Below, one piece after another: positions 45,110 to 53,733 of a DNA stretch of 64,000 nt; the first letter of the stretch is position 1; each line of letters opens with the position of its first letter. Position numbers and translations under genes: made by a program. Under the pieces are notes generated by a model, which was not told where the DNA came from, did no database searches, and saw nothing but the letters and a program-made list of their open reading frames with translations. The DNA lies in the NCBI RefSeq assembly GCF_002220865.2, contig NZ_NHRJ02000004.1, positions 186,001 to 250,000 on the forward strand, in the 5' to 3' direction. The stretch comes from Paenibacillus xerothermodurans (GTDB taxonomy: Bacteria; Bacillota; Bacilli; Paenibacillales; NBRC-103111).

Positions 45110-45868
45110 CTATAAGATTGACTTCTGTGCAAAAAGAATACTGACAAGCTGACCGGCCGTTTTACGGGCATCGCCAGCATCAATGAACCGGCAGGGCTCG
45201 CGCCGGGGAGGCAAGTAGCGGTCGACCGTAACTGTTTTGGATGAGGCTGCGAATCCGCTCAATTGGGCGGCGTCAATCCTATCGATCGGCTTCTTCTTCG
45301 CCTTCATGATGTTGGGAAGCGACGGGTAACGCGGATCATTCAGCCCCTGTTGGCAGGTGACGAGAAGCGGCAGCCTTGCCTCAATGTGATAAATATCGCC
45401 TTCCACATCCCTTTCGAGCTTCACTGCGTTGTCCTCAACAGCCAATTTTATCACCGATGTGACATGGGGGATGTGCAAATGCTCTGCAACACGTACGCCG
45501 ACTTGCCCGGCGCCGTTGTCGATGGATTGATTGCCTGCTAAAATCAGATCGCATGGTTGATCCTTCAAATAACATGCCAACGCCGAGGCGATGACCGTTT
45601 CGTCACCCTCAACGCCGCCAATGGCAGCAGCTTGGTCGGCGCCCATCGCCAGTGCGTGGCGCAGCGCGGTATCCACTCGCTCCGGTCCCACCGTGACCAC
45701 GGTCACCTGCCCGCCGCACTGCTCTCTCAGCCGTACCGCTTCTTCAACCGCGTATTCGTCATATGGATTGATCACCCAGTTGACGTCATCCTCCACTATG
45801 CGCCCGTTGTCCAACTTTATTTTCTCTTCAGTGTCAAATGTTTGTTTGAGGCAGACCCAAATATTCAA
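45110..45868 (-). CDS. etfB: Electron transfer flavoprotein, beta subunit
   Basis: At 252 residues this is a normal-length EtfB. The N-terminal WVINPYDEYAVEEAVRL, the nucleotide-binding VTVVTVGPE and GNQSIDNGAGQVG, and the recognition loop (PRYPSLPNIMKAKKKPI) are present. TTG start after GGAGGGAATACG. It is co-transcribed with etfA and the hydratase gene. Confidence 0.94.
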   Translation of the reverse strand: MNIWVCLKQTFDTEEKIKLDNGRIVEDDVNWVINPYDEYAVEEAVRLREQCGGQVTVVTVGPERVDTALRHALAMGADQAAAIGGVEGDETVIASALACYLKDQPCDLILAGNQSIDNGAGQVGVRVAEHLHIPHVTSVIKLAVEDNAVKLERDVEGDIYHIEARLPLLVTCQQGLNDPRYPSLPNIMKAKKKPIDRIDAAQLSGFAASSKTVTVDRYLPPRREPCRFIDAGDARKTAGQLVSILFAQKSIL

Positions 45869-45892
45869 CGTATTCCCTCCGTTTCACTCCAG

Positions 45893-46804
45893 TCAGCGGT
45901 GCTTGAAGACCGGTGTCCGTTTTTCCAGAAAAGCCTGCACGCCTTCGCGTATATCGTCCGTTGCATGCAGCCTCTCAAACATATCCCGGCCAGTCGGGCA
46001 AAAACGCGCTTTGGACGCCGTATACTGATGGGCGGCACATTTCACAGCTTGCACGGCAACCGCTGGCAGGGCAGCCAGCTGCCGTGCAAGCGCCTCAGCC
46101 GCTTTGAGCATCGGTGTGCAGGGCGTCTCGCTCCCGGCCTCATCCGTGTGGTGAGATGGCATGCTGCTTGCAGGCAGCACAGCCGAAGTTGTGCTCGCCC
46201 CGGCATTCGGTGTCTGAGCCGCTTCGGTCAGCGGCATGGGTGGGGTCTTACCGGCGTCTGCCGGAGCCACTGCGGTGGCGATGCCCATCGCTTTCGCTTC
46301 TGCAGCGCTGATTATGCGGCCGGTCGCCATCAACTCGATTGCTTTGCCCAAGCCTGCGAGATCAACGAGTCTTTCCAACCCGCCGTTGCCGGGCATGACC
46401 CCTCGCGTGACCTCCGGCAAACCGAAACGTGCGTCCTGCTCAAAATAACGGAAATCGAATGCCAGCGCCAATTCCGCGCCCCCGCCGATTGCATTTCCCT
46501 GAACACACGCAATGGTTGGTTGAGGCATGCGTATAATGGCCTCCAGCATACGATGGCCGTCGTCCCATACGCGGCCGGCGGCATTGCTCGCTATGCGCTC
46601 AGGAAACTCTTTCAGGTCCGCTCCGCAGCAAAAGTGACGCCCCGCAGCGACAAACAGAACCACCCGTATCGAGGGGTCTCGGGACACACGAGTAAAACTC
46701 TCTGTAATATCGCGCTTCACCCGATCGGTCAACAGATTCATCGGCGGGTTGGACAGTGTGATTCTACAAATGCCGTCAGAAATGAAGTCCGCTGTCACCT
46801 GCAT
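45893..46804 (-). CDS. Enoyl-CoA hydratase family protein with a 47-residue low-complexity insertion
   Basis: The 303-residue crotonase-fold protein is about 45 residues longer than usual. Both catalytic Glu positions are present: Glu111 in GGGAE and Glu131 in FGLPE. An insertion of about 47 residues (184-230), rich in Pro, Ala, Ser and Thr, lies between the ATAVAPAD strand and the helix that starts PMLKAAEAL. The rest is ordinary. It follows the flavoprotein gene by nine bases and precedes etfB. Hydration of the enoyl-CoA from the acyl-CoA dehydrogenase is likely. Confidence 0.88.
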   Translation of the reverse strand: MQVTADFISDGICRITLSNPPMNLLTDRVKRDITESFTRVSRDPSIRVVLFVAAGRHFCCGADLKEFPERIASNAAGRVWDDGHRMLEAIIRMPQPTIACVQGNAIGGGAELALAFDFRYFEQDARFGLPEVTRGVMPGNGGLERLVDLAGLGKAIELMATGRIISAAEAKAMGIATAVAPADAGKTPPMPLTEAAQTPNAGASTTSAVLPASSMPSHHTDEAGSETPCTPMLKAAEALARQLAALPAVAVQAVKCAAHQYTASKARFCPTGRDMFERLHATDDIREGVQAFLEKRTPVFKHR

Positions 46805-46813
46805 GTGTAATCA

Positions 46814-48559
46814 TCACCTTCTCACTGTTCTTCTCGGGGACGGCCAGTGATAAAACTCCGTTGCCATCCTGCCGTTCACGTTCTTCACCCGTATGCTTTT
46901 CTTCCACTCCCGATCGTTTTTTTCGGGAAAGTCCTCCCGGTAATGGCAGCTTCGGCTTTCTTTGCGCTCGCGGGCGGACATGACGATGGCTTTGGCGGTG
47001 ATAATCATATGATGCAGCTCGATAGCTGCAGCGAAATCATCCTCGCCGGCAACACCCAGGTCACCGTCCAACAGTGCCTCCTCCAGCTGTGTCAAGAAGC
47101 TCCACGCCTCCGCCAGCCTTTGCTCACTGCGGATGACCAAGCAGTTCCTGTGCATCATGTCCCGCAGCGATGAGGCCGCTTCTGCTGCACTTCCAGACCC
47201 CGCCGCACAATTTGCCAGCCAGGTATTGTAGCCGTCCAACTTGGCGAGCGCCTGCTCCTTCACTGAGGTCGCACCCCTCTGCCGTCGCGAGTATCGCGCC
47301 GCAGCCGTGCCCGATGTGTGTCCGAACACCTGACCCTCCGCAAGTGAATTGCCCCCCGGCCGGTCCGGTCCCCGCAGGCCGCCCGCGGTTTCCCCCGCCG
47401 CATACAGCCCGGCGACCGCGGTTTCACCATCCATATTCAAAATCTGCACACCGCCATTGTTGCACTGGGATATGAGGCCGACTTCGAACTTATCCTCGTC
47501 CAGATCGATACCCTTGCTTTTCAGGACGCGTTTCGTTTTCGGCATTGTCGCCTCGATCAAATCATCGGTGCCCGGCCGTTTCTCGTACCACACCCCTCCG
47601 CCCGGTGCTGGATTGGCTTCCGACTCCCTTTGAATCGAGGTATCTAGATAGAAAGACTCATTCGACACGGAAAAAGGGAACACTTTTTCTTGATAGACCC
47701 GCTCGGCGGTAATGCCGTCAGGAAGGACGCCGTGGAAAATATCTCTTCCGCTGCCGTTGGTCAGAATAGGATTGGTTTTCCACACCGGCCCGGACAGTAA
47801 AGTGACGGATGGAAACAGCGAGGCGGGGCCGATCTGCACAAACTCCATATTCACGAGAGGCAGACCCAGCTTATGGGCCATGGCGTATCCGTCACCCGTC
47901 ATTTCCGGGGTGCCGACACCGTGCTTGTAAATGCCGTGGGCACCACCGCAGGCCAAGATGACTGCCGGCACCCTATAGAGCACGATTTCCCGTGCCAGAC
48001 GGTCCCAGCCAAGCGCCCCGGCCACCTTGCCACCACCGTGCGTGAGCAGTTCAAATATCATCATGTGCTCATCCACCGGCACTTCCAGCTCTTTTAAACG
48101 TTTGGCCAAAACGGTAAGGATATGCCTCGCCGTCACACCATTGACCCGGCAGGTTCTCGGATACACGGCAAAATCGCTCATACCCTGCACCAATTTGCCG
48201 TTCGGCTGTTTGTCAAAATTAAGGCCAAGCTCGATTAAGCTAAAGATGCGTTCGGGCATTTCATGTGCCAGTCCCCACACCAGCTCAGGATCAATGAAGC
48301 CTTCGCCGGATTTCATCGTATCCTCGTAATGTATCTCTGGATGATCCCTCTCATCGCCGTGGCCGATTGCCGCTGCGATTGACAGCAGCTCGGAAAATGC
48401 GGTAGCGGTGGAACCGCTTTTTTGCCACTCTGCTTTCACCGCCAGGCGCACGTCGGCACCCGCTTGTTTTGCCGACAGCGCTGCCCGGGCCGCCGCTCCG
48501 CCGCCGCCGACAACCAGAACATCGGCAGCGATCTCTCTCGCAATTTTTTGTCTCACCAT
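46814..48559 (-). CDS. Fumarate reductase/SdhA-like FAD flavoprotein with altered active site
   Basis: The 581-residue FAD_binding_2 protein has dinucleotide motif VLVVGGGGAAARAAL (14-28), a GDGYAMAHKLGLPLVNMEF stretch and the C-terminal YAAGETAGG and RPGGNSL motifs. Residues that bind fumarate/succinate in SdhA/FrdA are changed: QFHPT reads QIGPA (Gly244 for His), the RGEGG loop reads WKTNP, and HY reads CNN; only the Arg before GGNSL stays. It is a soluble dehydrogenase of unknown substrate. No iron-sulfur or membrane partner is adjacent. RBS AAGGAG. Confidence 0.85.
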   Translation of the reverse strand: MVRQKIAREIAADVLVVGGGGAAARAALSAKQAGADVRLAVKAEWQKSGSTATAFSELLSIAAAIGHGDERDHPEIHYEDTMKSGEGFIDPELVWGLAHEMPERIFSLIELGLNFDKQPNGKLVQGMSDFAVYPRTCRVNGVTARHILTVLAKRLKELEVPVDEHMMIFELLTHGGGKVAGALGWDRLAREIVLYRVPAVILACGGAHGIYKHGVGTPEMTGDGYAMAHKLGLPLVNMEFVQIGPASLFPSVTLLSGPVWKTNPILTNGSGRDIFHGVLPDGITAERVYQEKVFPFSVSNESFYLDTSIQRESEANPAPGGGVWYEKRPGTDDLIEATMPKTKRVLKSKGIDLDEDKFEVGLISQCNNGGVQILNMDGETAVAGLYAAGETAGGLRGPDRPGGNSLAEGQVFGHTSGTAAARYSRRQRGATSVKEQALAKLDGYNTWLANCAAGSGSAAEAASSLRDMMHRNCLVIRSEQRLAEAWSFLTQLEEALLDGDLGVAGEDDFAAAIELHHMIITAKAIVMSARERKESRSCHYREDFPEKNDREWKKSIRVKNVNGRMATEFYHWPSPRRTVRR

Positions 48560-48604
48560 TAGGTATGGTCTCCTTTGCCATGAGCGAACCTGAGCTGGCC
48601 CGCC

Positions 48605-50164
48605 CTATTGAAAAATGTGTGAGGACATCGGCTTCACATCCGGTGCGATCTGGATTGCACAATCGGCCAACGGTAAAATTTCGCGCTCAATGTCAATGCC
48701 AGGGGCATACTCAGTCAGCACCAGGCCGCCCGCGCCCAGCCGGAAAACCGCTCTTTCCGTGATGTATAGAGGCTCCTGCTGTTTTTCGCGCGCCGCATGG
48801 GCGCTAAATGTGAGATGCTCCACCCGTCGGATGAGCTTCTTATGCCGGCCTTCTCGGATGATGCTTAGACGTCCGTCGCGAATGTCGAGCGCTAAGCCCC
48901 CGCTGGTCAGCGTACCGCAAAACAATATTTTCTTCGTGCTGTGCGTGATGTCGATGAATCCCCCCGATCCGCGAAAAATCCCGTTGAACTTGCTGACATT
49001 GACGTTGCCGTCCCCGTCGATTTGCGCAAATCCAAGCAGGGTTGCGGACAGACAACCGCTGTGGTAATAATCGAACACCTGCGGGGAGGTGAAAAAAGCG
49101 GTTGGATTGCGATGGGCGCCGAATACTTCTTCACCCATCGGAATGCCGCCGATCGCCCCATGCTCCAGTGAAAAAGTCACTTCCTCGAGGCGGTTTTGCT
49201 CGAGCAGCAGCTGGGGCAGCGACACCGGTATGCCCACTCCGAGATTCACCACGGAACCCGGCGGCAATTCTTCCGCCGCACGGCGCAAAATAATTTTTCT
49301 CGCGTCGAGTGGGATGGGATGCGGTGTCTCATCAGCCGGCTCTCGCACTTCCCCGGTCCAGCTCGGATTATAATCAATCAGACTTTGCCGCTGCTCCGGA
49401 TCGATGACGATGGCGTCCACCAGAATACCCGGCACAGTTACGGCTCGCGGATGCATCGAACCTCGGGCCGTCAACCGCTTGGCTTGCACGATTACGAAGC
49501 CCCCGTTTGCTTTGGCCGCCATTGCCATCTCCAAGCCCGCCAGCGTGACCGGCTCATGTTCCAAGGAAACGTTGCCGTCCTCATCTACGGTCGTGCCGCG
49601 AATAACCGCCACATCGACAGGCAGTGGATGATAGTACAAATATTCCTGGCCCGCCACGGTGACGACTTCGTTGATGTTGGCGGTTGTTCTTTCGTTCAGC
49701 CTGCCGCCCTCCACCCTGGGATCCACGTAGGTGTGCAGTCCGGCTTTGGTAAACATTCCGGTGTTTCCGCCTGCCATATTGCGCATTAAATGGAACAATG
49801 TCCCCATCGAAAAGCTGTATGCCTCAATCGCGTTGGTGCGTATCATGTCCGTAATTTTCGGGCTTTCCTTCACATTGAAGCTGCCGCTGATGAGCCTTTT
49901 CATCATGCCCGGCTTTGCCAAATGATCGAGCCCCGTTATGGTCTCTTTGTCCCATCCGACGCGGACGGGTGTCACGACCGTCAGGTTGGTCGGGCTGCCG
50001 GAGCGGTCGTAACGGCTTCCAAGGGCGGCGATCACCTTCTCCGGGCAAAGGATGGAGATAAGTCCTCCGATAGCTACTGTCGCCCCATCCGGAATGTGCT
50101 CAGCCGCCTCTTGTGCAGACATGACTTTGGAACGCTGCGCTGCTTCAGTATGTGGACTCGGCAT
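48605..50164 (-). CDS. Acyl-CoA:acetate/propionate CoA-transferase (fused class I)
   Basis: The 519-residue protein joins the alpha and beta halves of class I CoA-transferases, as in propionate CoA-transferase and YdiF. The catalytic Glu is Glu334 in SLEHGAIGG. The alpha half has AIGGLISILCPEKVI and the FVIVQAKRL segment; the beta half VVNLGVGIP. It would activate a short-chain or hydroxy acid using acetyl- or propionyl-CoA. RBS GGGGGA. It lies 34 bases after the RraA-like gene. Confidence 0.9.
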   Translation of the reverse strand: MPSPHTEAAQRSKVMSAQEAAEHIPDGATVAIGGLISILCPEKVIAALGSRYDRSGSPTNLTVVTPVRVGWDKETITGLDHLAKPGMMKRLISGSFNVKESPKITDMIRTNAIEAYSFSMGTLFHLMRNMAGGNTGMFTKAGLHTYVDPRVEGGRLNERTTANINEVVTVAGQEYLYYHPLPVDVAVIRGTTVDEDGNVSLEHEPVTLAGLEMAMAAKANGGFVIVQAKRLTARGSMHPRAVTVPGILVDAIVIDPEQRQSLIDYNPSWTGEVREPADETPHPIPLDARKIILRRAAEELPPGSVVNLGVGIPVSLPQLLLEQNRLEEVTFSLEHGAIGGIPMGEEVFGAHRNPTAFFTSPQVFDYYHSGCLSATLLGFAQIDGDGNVNVSKFNGIFRGSGGFIDITHSTKKILFCGTLTSGGLALDIRDGRLSIIREGRHKKLIRRVEHLTFSAHAAREKQQEPLYITERAVFRLGAGGLVLTEYAPGIDIEREILPLADCAIQIAPDVKPMSSHIFQ

Positions 50165-50198
50165 GGCTGCCTTCCCCCTTCAATTCGTGAGTGCAGTG

Positions 50199-50837
50199 CT
50201 ACACCTCATATTTGCGAAGATCGAACAAGTCGACGGTAAAGTATCCCTGCCGCAGCTGTTCGATGATTTTCTGCTCGAACGCCACTTTTTCTTCAGCCGC
50301 ACGGACGACCTCCTCCAGGCGGGCCGCAGGTACGACAGCAATACCGCTGCCATCGGCCAGTATGACATCGCCTGGATGAACCATCACGCCTCCGACCACG
50401 GTCGGAGATTGCAGCTTGCCGACGTTGTTCTTCTCCGCCTTTTTGATGGACACAGCCCGTGTGAAAACGGGGTAGCCCAGCTGGACGATGGGCGCGACAT
50501 CCCGCACGCTGCCATCTATAACCAGCCCGGCTATGCCGCGCTCCATTGCTGCGATCGTGAGGATCTCGCCCCAATAGCCCGCTTCATAATGCTGGTTGGT
50601 GCAAGCTACCAGTACGTCTCCCGGTTTGGCGTGGGCTACAGCCAAGTGCAGCATCAAGTTATCCCCCGGCCGGCAGTTGACGGTGAATGCGGGGCCGCAC
50701 AGCTTCCACGCGGGATCAAGCGGTTTGATCGCCGCTGACATAGCATGCTCGTTGCCTGCAAGGCAATCCGACACGATTGCTGCGTCAAACCGGACCAGCT
50801 GCCGAATAAGCGTTGTGGTCGTTTGCTGTTCATTCAT
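50199..50837 (-). CDS. RraA-like protein / HMG aldolase family
   Basis: The 212-residue protein has the RraA fold, with GPAFTVNCRPGDNLMLHLAV and the LVIDGSVRDV motif, whose Arg-Asp pair and a nearby Asp bind metal and pyruvate enolate in 4-hydroxy-4-methyl-2-oxoglutarate aldolases. These enzymes cleave hydroxy-keto diacids or decarboxylate oxaloacetate. In this catabolic block an aldolase or decarboxylase role is likelier than RNase regulation. RBS GAGGGAGAAC. Confidence 0.85.
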   Translation of the reverse strand: MNEQQTTTTLIRQLVRFDAAIVSDCLAGNEHAMSAAIKPLDPAWKLCGPAFTVNCRPGDNLMLHLAVAHAKPGDVLVACTNQHYEAGYWGEILTIAAMERGIAGLVIDGSVRDVAPIVQLGYPVFTRAVSIKKAEKNNVGKLQSPTVVGGVMVHPGDVILADGSGIAVVPAARLEEVVRAAEEKVAFEQKIIEQLRQGYFTVDLFDLRKYEV

Positions 50838-51033
50838 GTTCTCCCTCTTTTCTGGTAAAGTGTGTGATACCGCTCACCGTACCGGCAACGCCACCGTGGT
50901 ACAACCCTTTACAGCGACCGCGGTGCGCTGTAAGGATGCCGGCAGCACCAAGGCTCGACTAGGTGCCGTAATCACAGACGCGTCATGCACGTGGCACAAG
51001 GCTCTGCCATCGTCGTACACGCCGTAAACGGAC

Positions 51034-52182
51034 TCACCTGCGCTGATCGAACTTTTTGCCCAGCACCGTCGAGGCCAGCATCGTCTTGTGCACTTGAATT
51101 GTCCCTCCTGCGATGGACGCAGCCCGCACACAGCGGTAGTACCATTCCAGCGGATATTCCCGGGAAAAACCGTACCCGCCATGCAGCTGCAGACAATCAT
51201 CGGTGATCTTTTTCGCGGCTTCGGCAACGTACACTTTAGCGATACTCACCGATGTCTTATCCGCCTTACTGTCGGCAGCCGCATCCGCAGCCGCCTTGTA
51301 CAGGAGTGTGCGGGCCGCTTCGAGCTGGAGATACATATCAGCAATCATCCACTGCACGCCCTGAAACTCACATATCTGCTTGCCGAATTGTTTGCGTTCC
51401 TGCACGTATTGGCACGTACGGTCGAATGCCGCCTGCGTGATGCCGAGCGTCTGCGCAGCATAACCTAATCGCACGCCATTATATACTCCCATCAGCGCCT
51501 TAAAAGCGTTTTCCTTAACCAGCACATTCTCCTTTGGGACGATCGCATCATCGAAATACAGAGCAGTTTGGTATTCGCCGCTCATATTTTCCTCGGGTAC
51601 GCCCACAGAAAAGCCGGGTGTATCGCGCTCTACCAAGATGGCCCCAATGTCTGACGGCTTGCCCGTGGTGCCAAATCTCGCGTAGACGACAAAGGCGTCG
51701 GCCAGATGGCCCTCGCTGACAAAAATCTTCGATCCGTTCAGCTTATAGCGGTCGCCATGCTCGACAGCAGTGGTTTTCAGGTCCGTCGCCGCACTCCCGG
51801 CCTCCGGTTCGCTCATGCCAAGCGCGACATAATACTTACCTGCCGTAATTTTCGGTAAATATTTCGCCTTCTGCTCGGCGGTTCCAAGGTGATTGATGAA
51901 ATTCGTGATGCCCGGACCCGTGTGGTATACCATCCGGCCGCTTGTCGGGCATACCCGGCACAGCTCTTCAATCATCAGCACGGCGCTGAATAGGTCCAAA
52001 TTCATGCCGCCGTATTCCTCGGGCAGGGTCACGCCCAGAAATCCCTGCTCCGACAGCATCCTCGCGTTGGCCCAAAACTCATCGCCTTCCAGCCAGTGCC
52101 TGGCGGGCTTCAACCTGCGTGACGCAAAATCCCGGGCGATCGTCTGCCATTCCAACTGTTCATTCGATAATTCATAACCCAT
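51034..52182 (-). CDS. Acyl-CoA dehydrogenase family protein lacking the usual catalytic Glu
   Basis: The 382-residue flavoprotein has family motifs VALGMSEPEAGSAATDL (about 119-135), YVQERKQFGKQI (259-270) and LQLHGGYGFSREYP (331-344). The catalytic Glu is absent from both known positions: the C-terminal loop reads IAGGTIQV (Gly359), and the helix G position reads NGVRLG (Val237). It may use another base or act on an unusual substrate. ATG 52182 lies 9 bases after GGGAG; the TTG at 52191 is closer and less likely. Electrons should go to EtfBA. Confidence 0.88.
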   Translation of the reverse strand: MGYELSNEQLEWQTIARDFASRRLKPARHWLEGDEFWANARMLSEQGFLGVTLPEEYGGMNLDLFSAVLMIEELCRVCPTSGRMVYHTGPGITNFINHLGTAEQKAKYLPKITAGKYYVALGMSEPEAGSAATDLKTTAVEHGDRYKLNGSKIFVSEGHLADAFVVYARFGTTGKPSDIGAILVERDTPGFSVGVPEENMSGEYQTALYFDDAIVPKENVLVKENAFKALMGVYNGVRLGYAAQTLGITQAAFDRTCQYVQERKQFGKQICEFQGVQWMIADMYLQLEAARTLLYKAAADAAADSKADKTSVSIAKVYVAEAAKKITDDCLQLHGGYGFSREYPLEWYYRCVRAASIAGGTIQVHKTMLASTVLGKKFDQRR

Positions 52183-52260
52183 ACGTAACAACTCCCGTCA
52201 ATGGAATCAACTCATTTTGTAGAGCAAAATAGCTGCAGCCCATCCGCTTGGCATGCTAGA

Positions 52261-53718
52261 CTAGCTGCCCGAATAAACCACTTTCAGGGAGGCAAAAAAG
52301 TCCTTGCCCGTAGATCCGATGGAGTACGGACCGACGGCGGAATGTTTGACACCGCCAAACGCCACGTGCGACTCACTAATGGTGCCGTTGTTGATATGGA
52401 CCATGCCGACGTGAATGTCCTGGACCGCCTGCGCCGCATACCGCATGTTGTCGGTGAAGCATGACACAGCAAGCCCATATTCACTATCGTTAGCCACTGC
52501 AATCGCTTCCTCGAAGCTATCCACAGCAATCACCGCCAATACGGGGCCGAATATTTCTTCCTTGGCGATCCGCATGTCCGGTGTTACATCGGTGAACACC
52601 GTGGGCAGATAATAGTATCCACCGTCCAGGCCGACGGGCCTCTGGCCTCCCATCGCCAGTGTGGCTCCCTCCGTCAATCCGATTTTCACATAATCCTCCA
52701 CGGTATTGAGCTGATCTTGACTCACTAACGGGCCCATATTCACGCCGGGTGTCATGCCATCGCCCACCACGTAGGCAGCGAGCCGTGCACTAAGCAGCCT
52801 TACCACCTCGGCCGCCTGCGAGCTTTCCACAACGATGCGGCTGATCGAGGTGCAGCGCTGCCCGCCCGCTGCGAATGCGGCCGTCAACATCTGATCTACC
52901 GCACCAGGCACATCAGCGTAGTCGTAAATAATGCCGGCGTTTTTTCCACCCATCTCCAGCTGCACCTCAATCAGCCGTTCGGCCGCGAGCTTGTATATGC
53001 CTCTGCCGACCGATGTCGAGCCGGTAAACGTGACACCCTGCACTAACGGATGCGAAATGATTGCATTTCCCAAGGTTCTGCCCGCACCAACGACGAGATT
53101 TAACACACCTGCCGGGAGTGCGGCTTCCTCAAACAGTTCCACAATTTTGGCACCCATAGCTGCCGTCACGGTCGCGGGCTTGAACACTACCGTGTTGCCG
53201 AACGCGAGAGCCGGAACAATTTTGCGAAGCGGTGTGACTAACGGGAAATTCCATGGTGAGATCGCGGCGATCACACCTTTAGGCACACGAATCGTACGAA
53301 TCTGAATTCCGTCCCGCTCGCTAGGCAGAGTCTCCCCCGCCAGACGAAGAGCTTCTCCCGCAGAAAACCGTGCTTCATTGATGGCTTTGGTAATTTCACC
53401 GTTCGCCTCATGGAGCGGCTTGCCCATTTCTCTAGTCAGCAGTGCGGCCACTTCAATCCGGTTTCGCTCCAACAGATCGATGAACTTGTAAATGTACTCC
53501 ACTCTCTTGACCGGCGAAAGTTTGGACCACGTTTGAAATGCTGCGTGAGCCGATTCAATAGCCTGCACCGCTTCCGCCTCGGTCGCGCTCGCAGCAACCG
53601 CTACAATCTCGTCCGTTTTCGCAGGGTTCTCTCTCCGTATGTTCGGGCCGCCACATGCAACCCACCGCCCGCCAATATAATTTTTCACTTGTACAGCTGT
53701 CTGCTGTGCGTATCTCAT
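52261..53718 (-). CDS. NAD(P)-dependent aldehyde dehydrogenase
   Basis: The 485-residue protein has the cofactor Asn in SPWNFPL, the FTGSTSVGRGI Rossmann loop, general base Glu255 in LEMGGKN and catalytic Cys289 in GGQRCTS. It would oxidise the aldehyde made by the adjacent alcohol dehydrogenase to the acid. RBS TAGGAGGCGG. It follows the alcohol dehydrogenase gene by 15 bases. Confidence 0.94.
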   Translation of the reverse strand: MRYAQQTAVQVKNYIGGRWVACGGPNIRRENPAKTDEIVAVAASATEAEAVQAIESAHAAFQTWSKLSPVKRVEYIYKFIDLLERNRIEVAALLTREMGKPLHEANGEITKAINEARFSAGEALRLAGETLPSERDGIQIRTIRVPKGVIAAISPWNFPLVTPLRKIVPALAFGNTVVFKPATVTAAMGAKIVELFEEAALPAGVLNLVVGAGRTLGNAIISHPLVQGVTFTGSTSVGRGIYKLAAERLIEVQLEMGGKNAGIIYDYADVPGAVDQMLTAAFAAGGQRCTSISRIVVESSQAAEVVRLLSARLAAYVVGDGMTPGVNMGPLVSQDQLNTVEDYVKIGLTEGATLAMGGQRPVGLDGGYYYLPTVFTDVTPDMRIAKEEIFGPVLAVIAVDSFEEAIAVANDSEYGLAVSCFTDNMRYAAQAVQDIHVGMVHINNGTISESHVAFGGVKHSAVGPYSIGSTGKDFFASLKVVYSGS

Positions 53719-53733
53719 AATGAACGCCGCCTC

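Noticed and set aside
45557-46810. A 417-residue open frame on the plus strand
   Set aside because: It is antisense to etfB and the enoyl-CoA hydratase gene, which have clear family motifs and ribosome binding sites; the plus-strand product matches no family and has no RBS.
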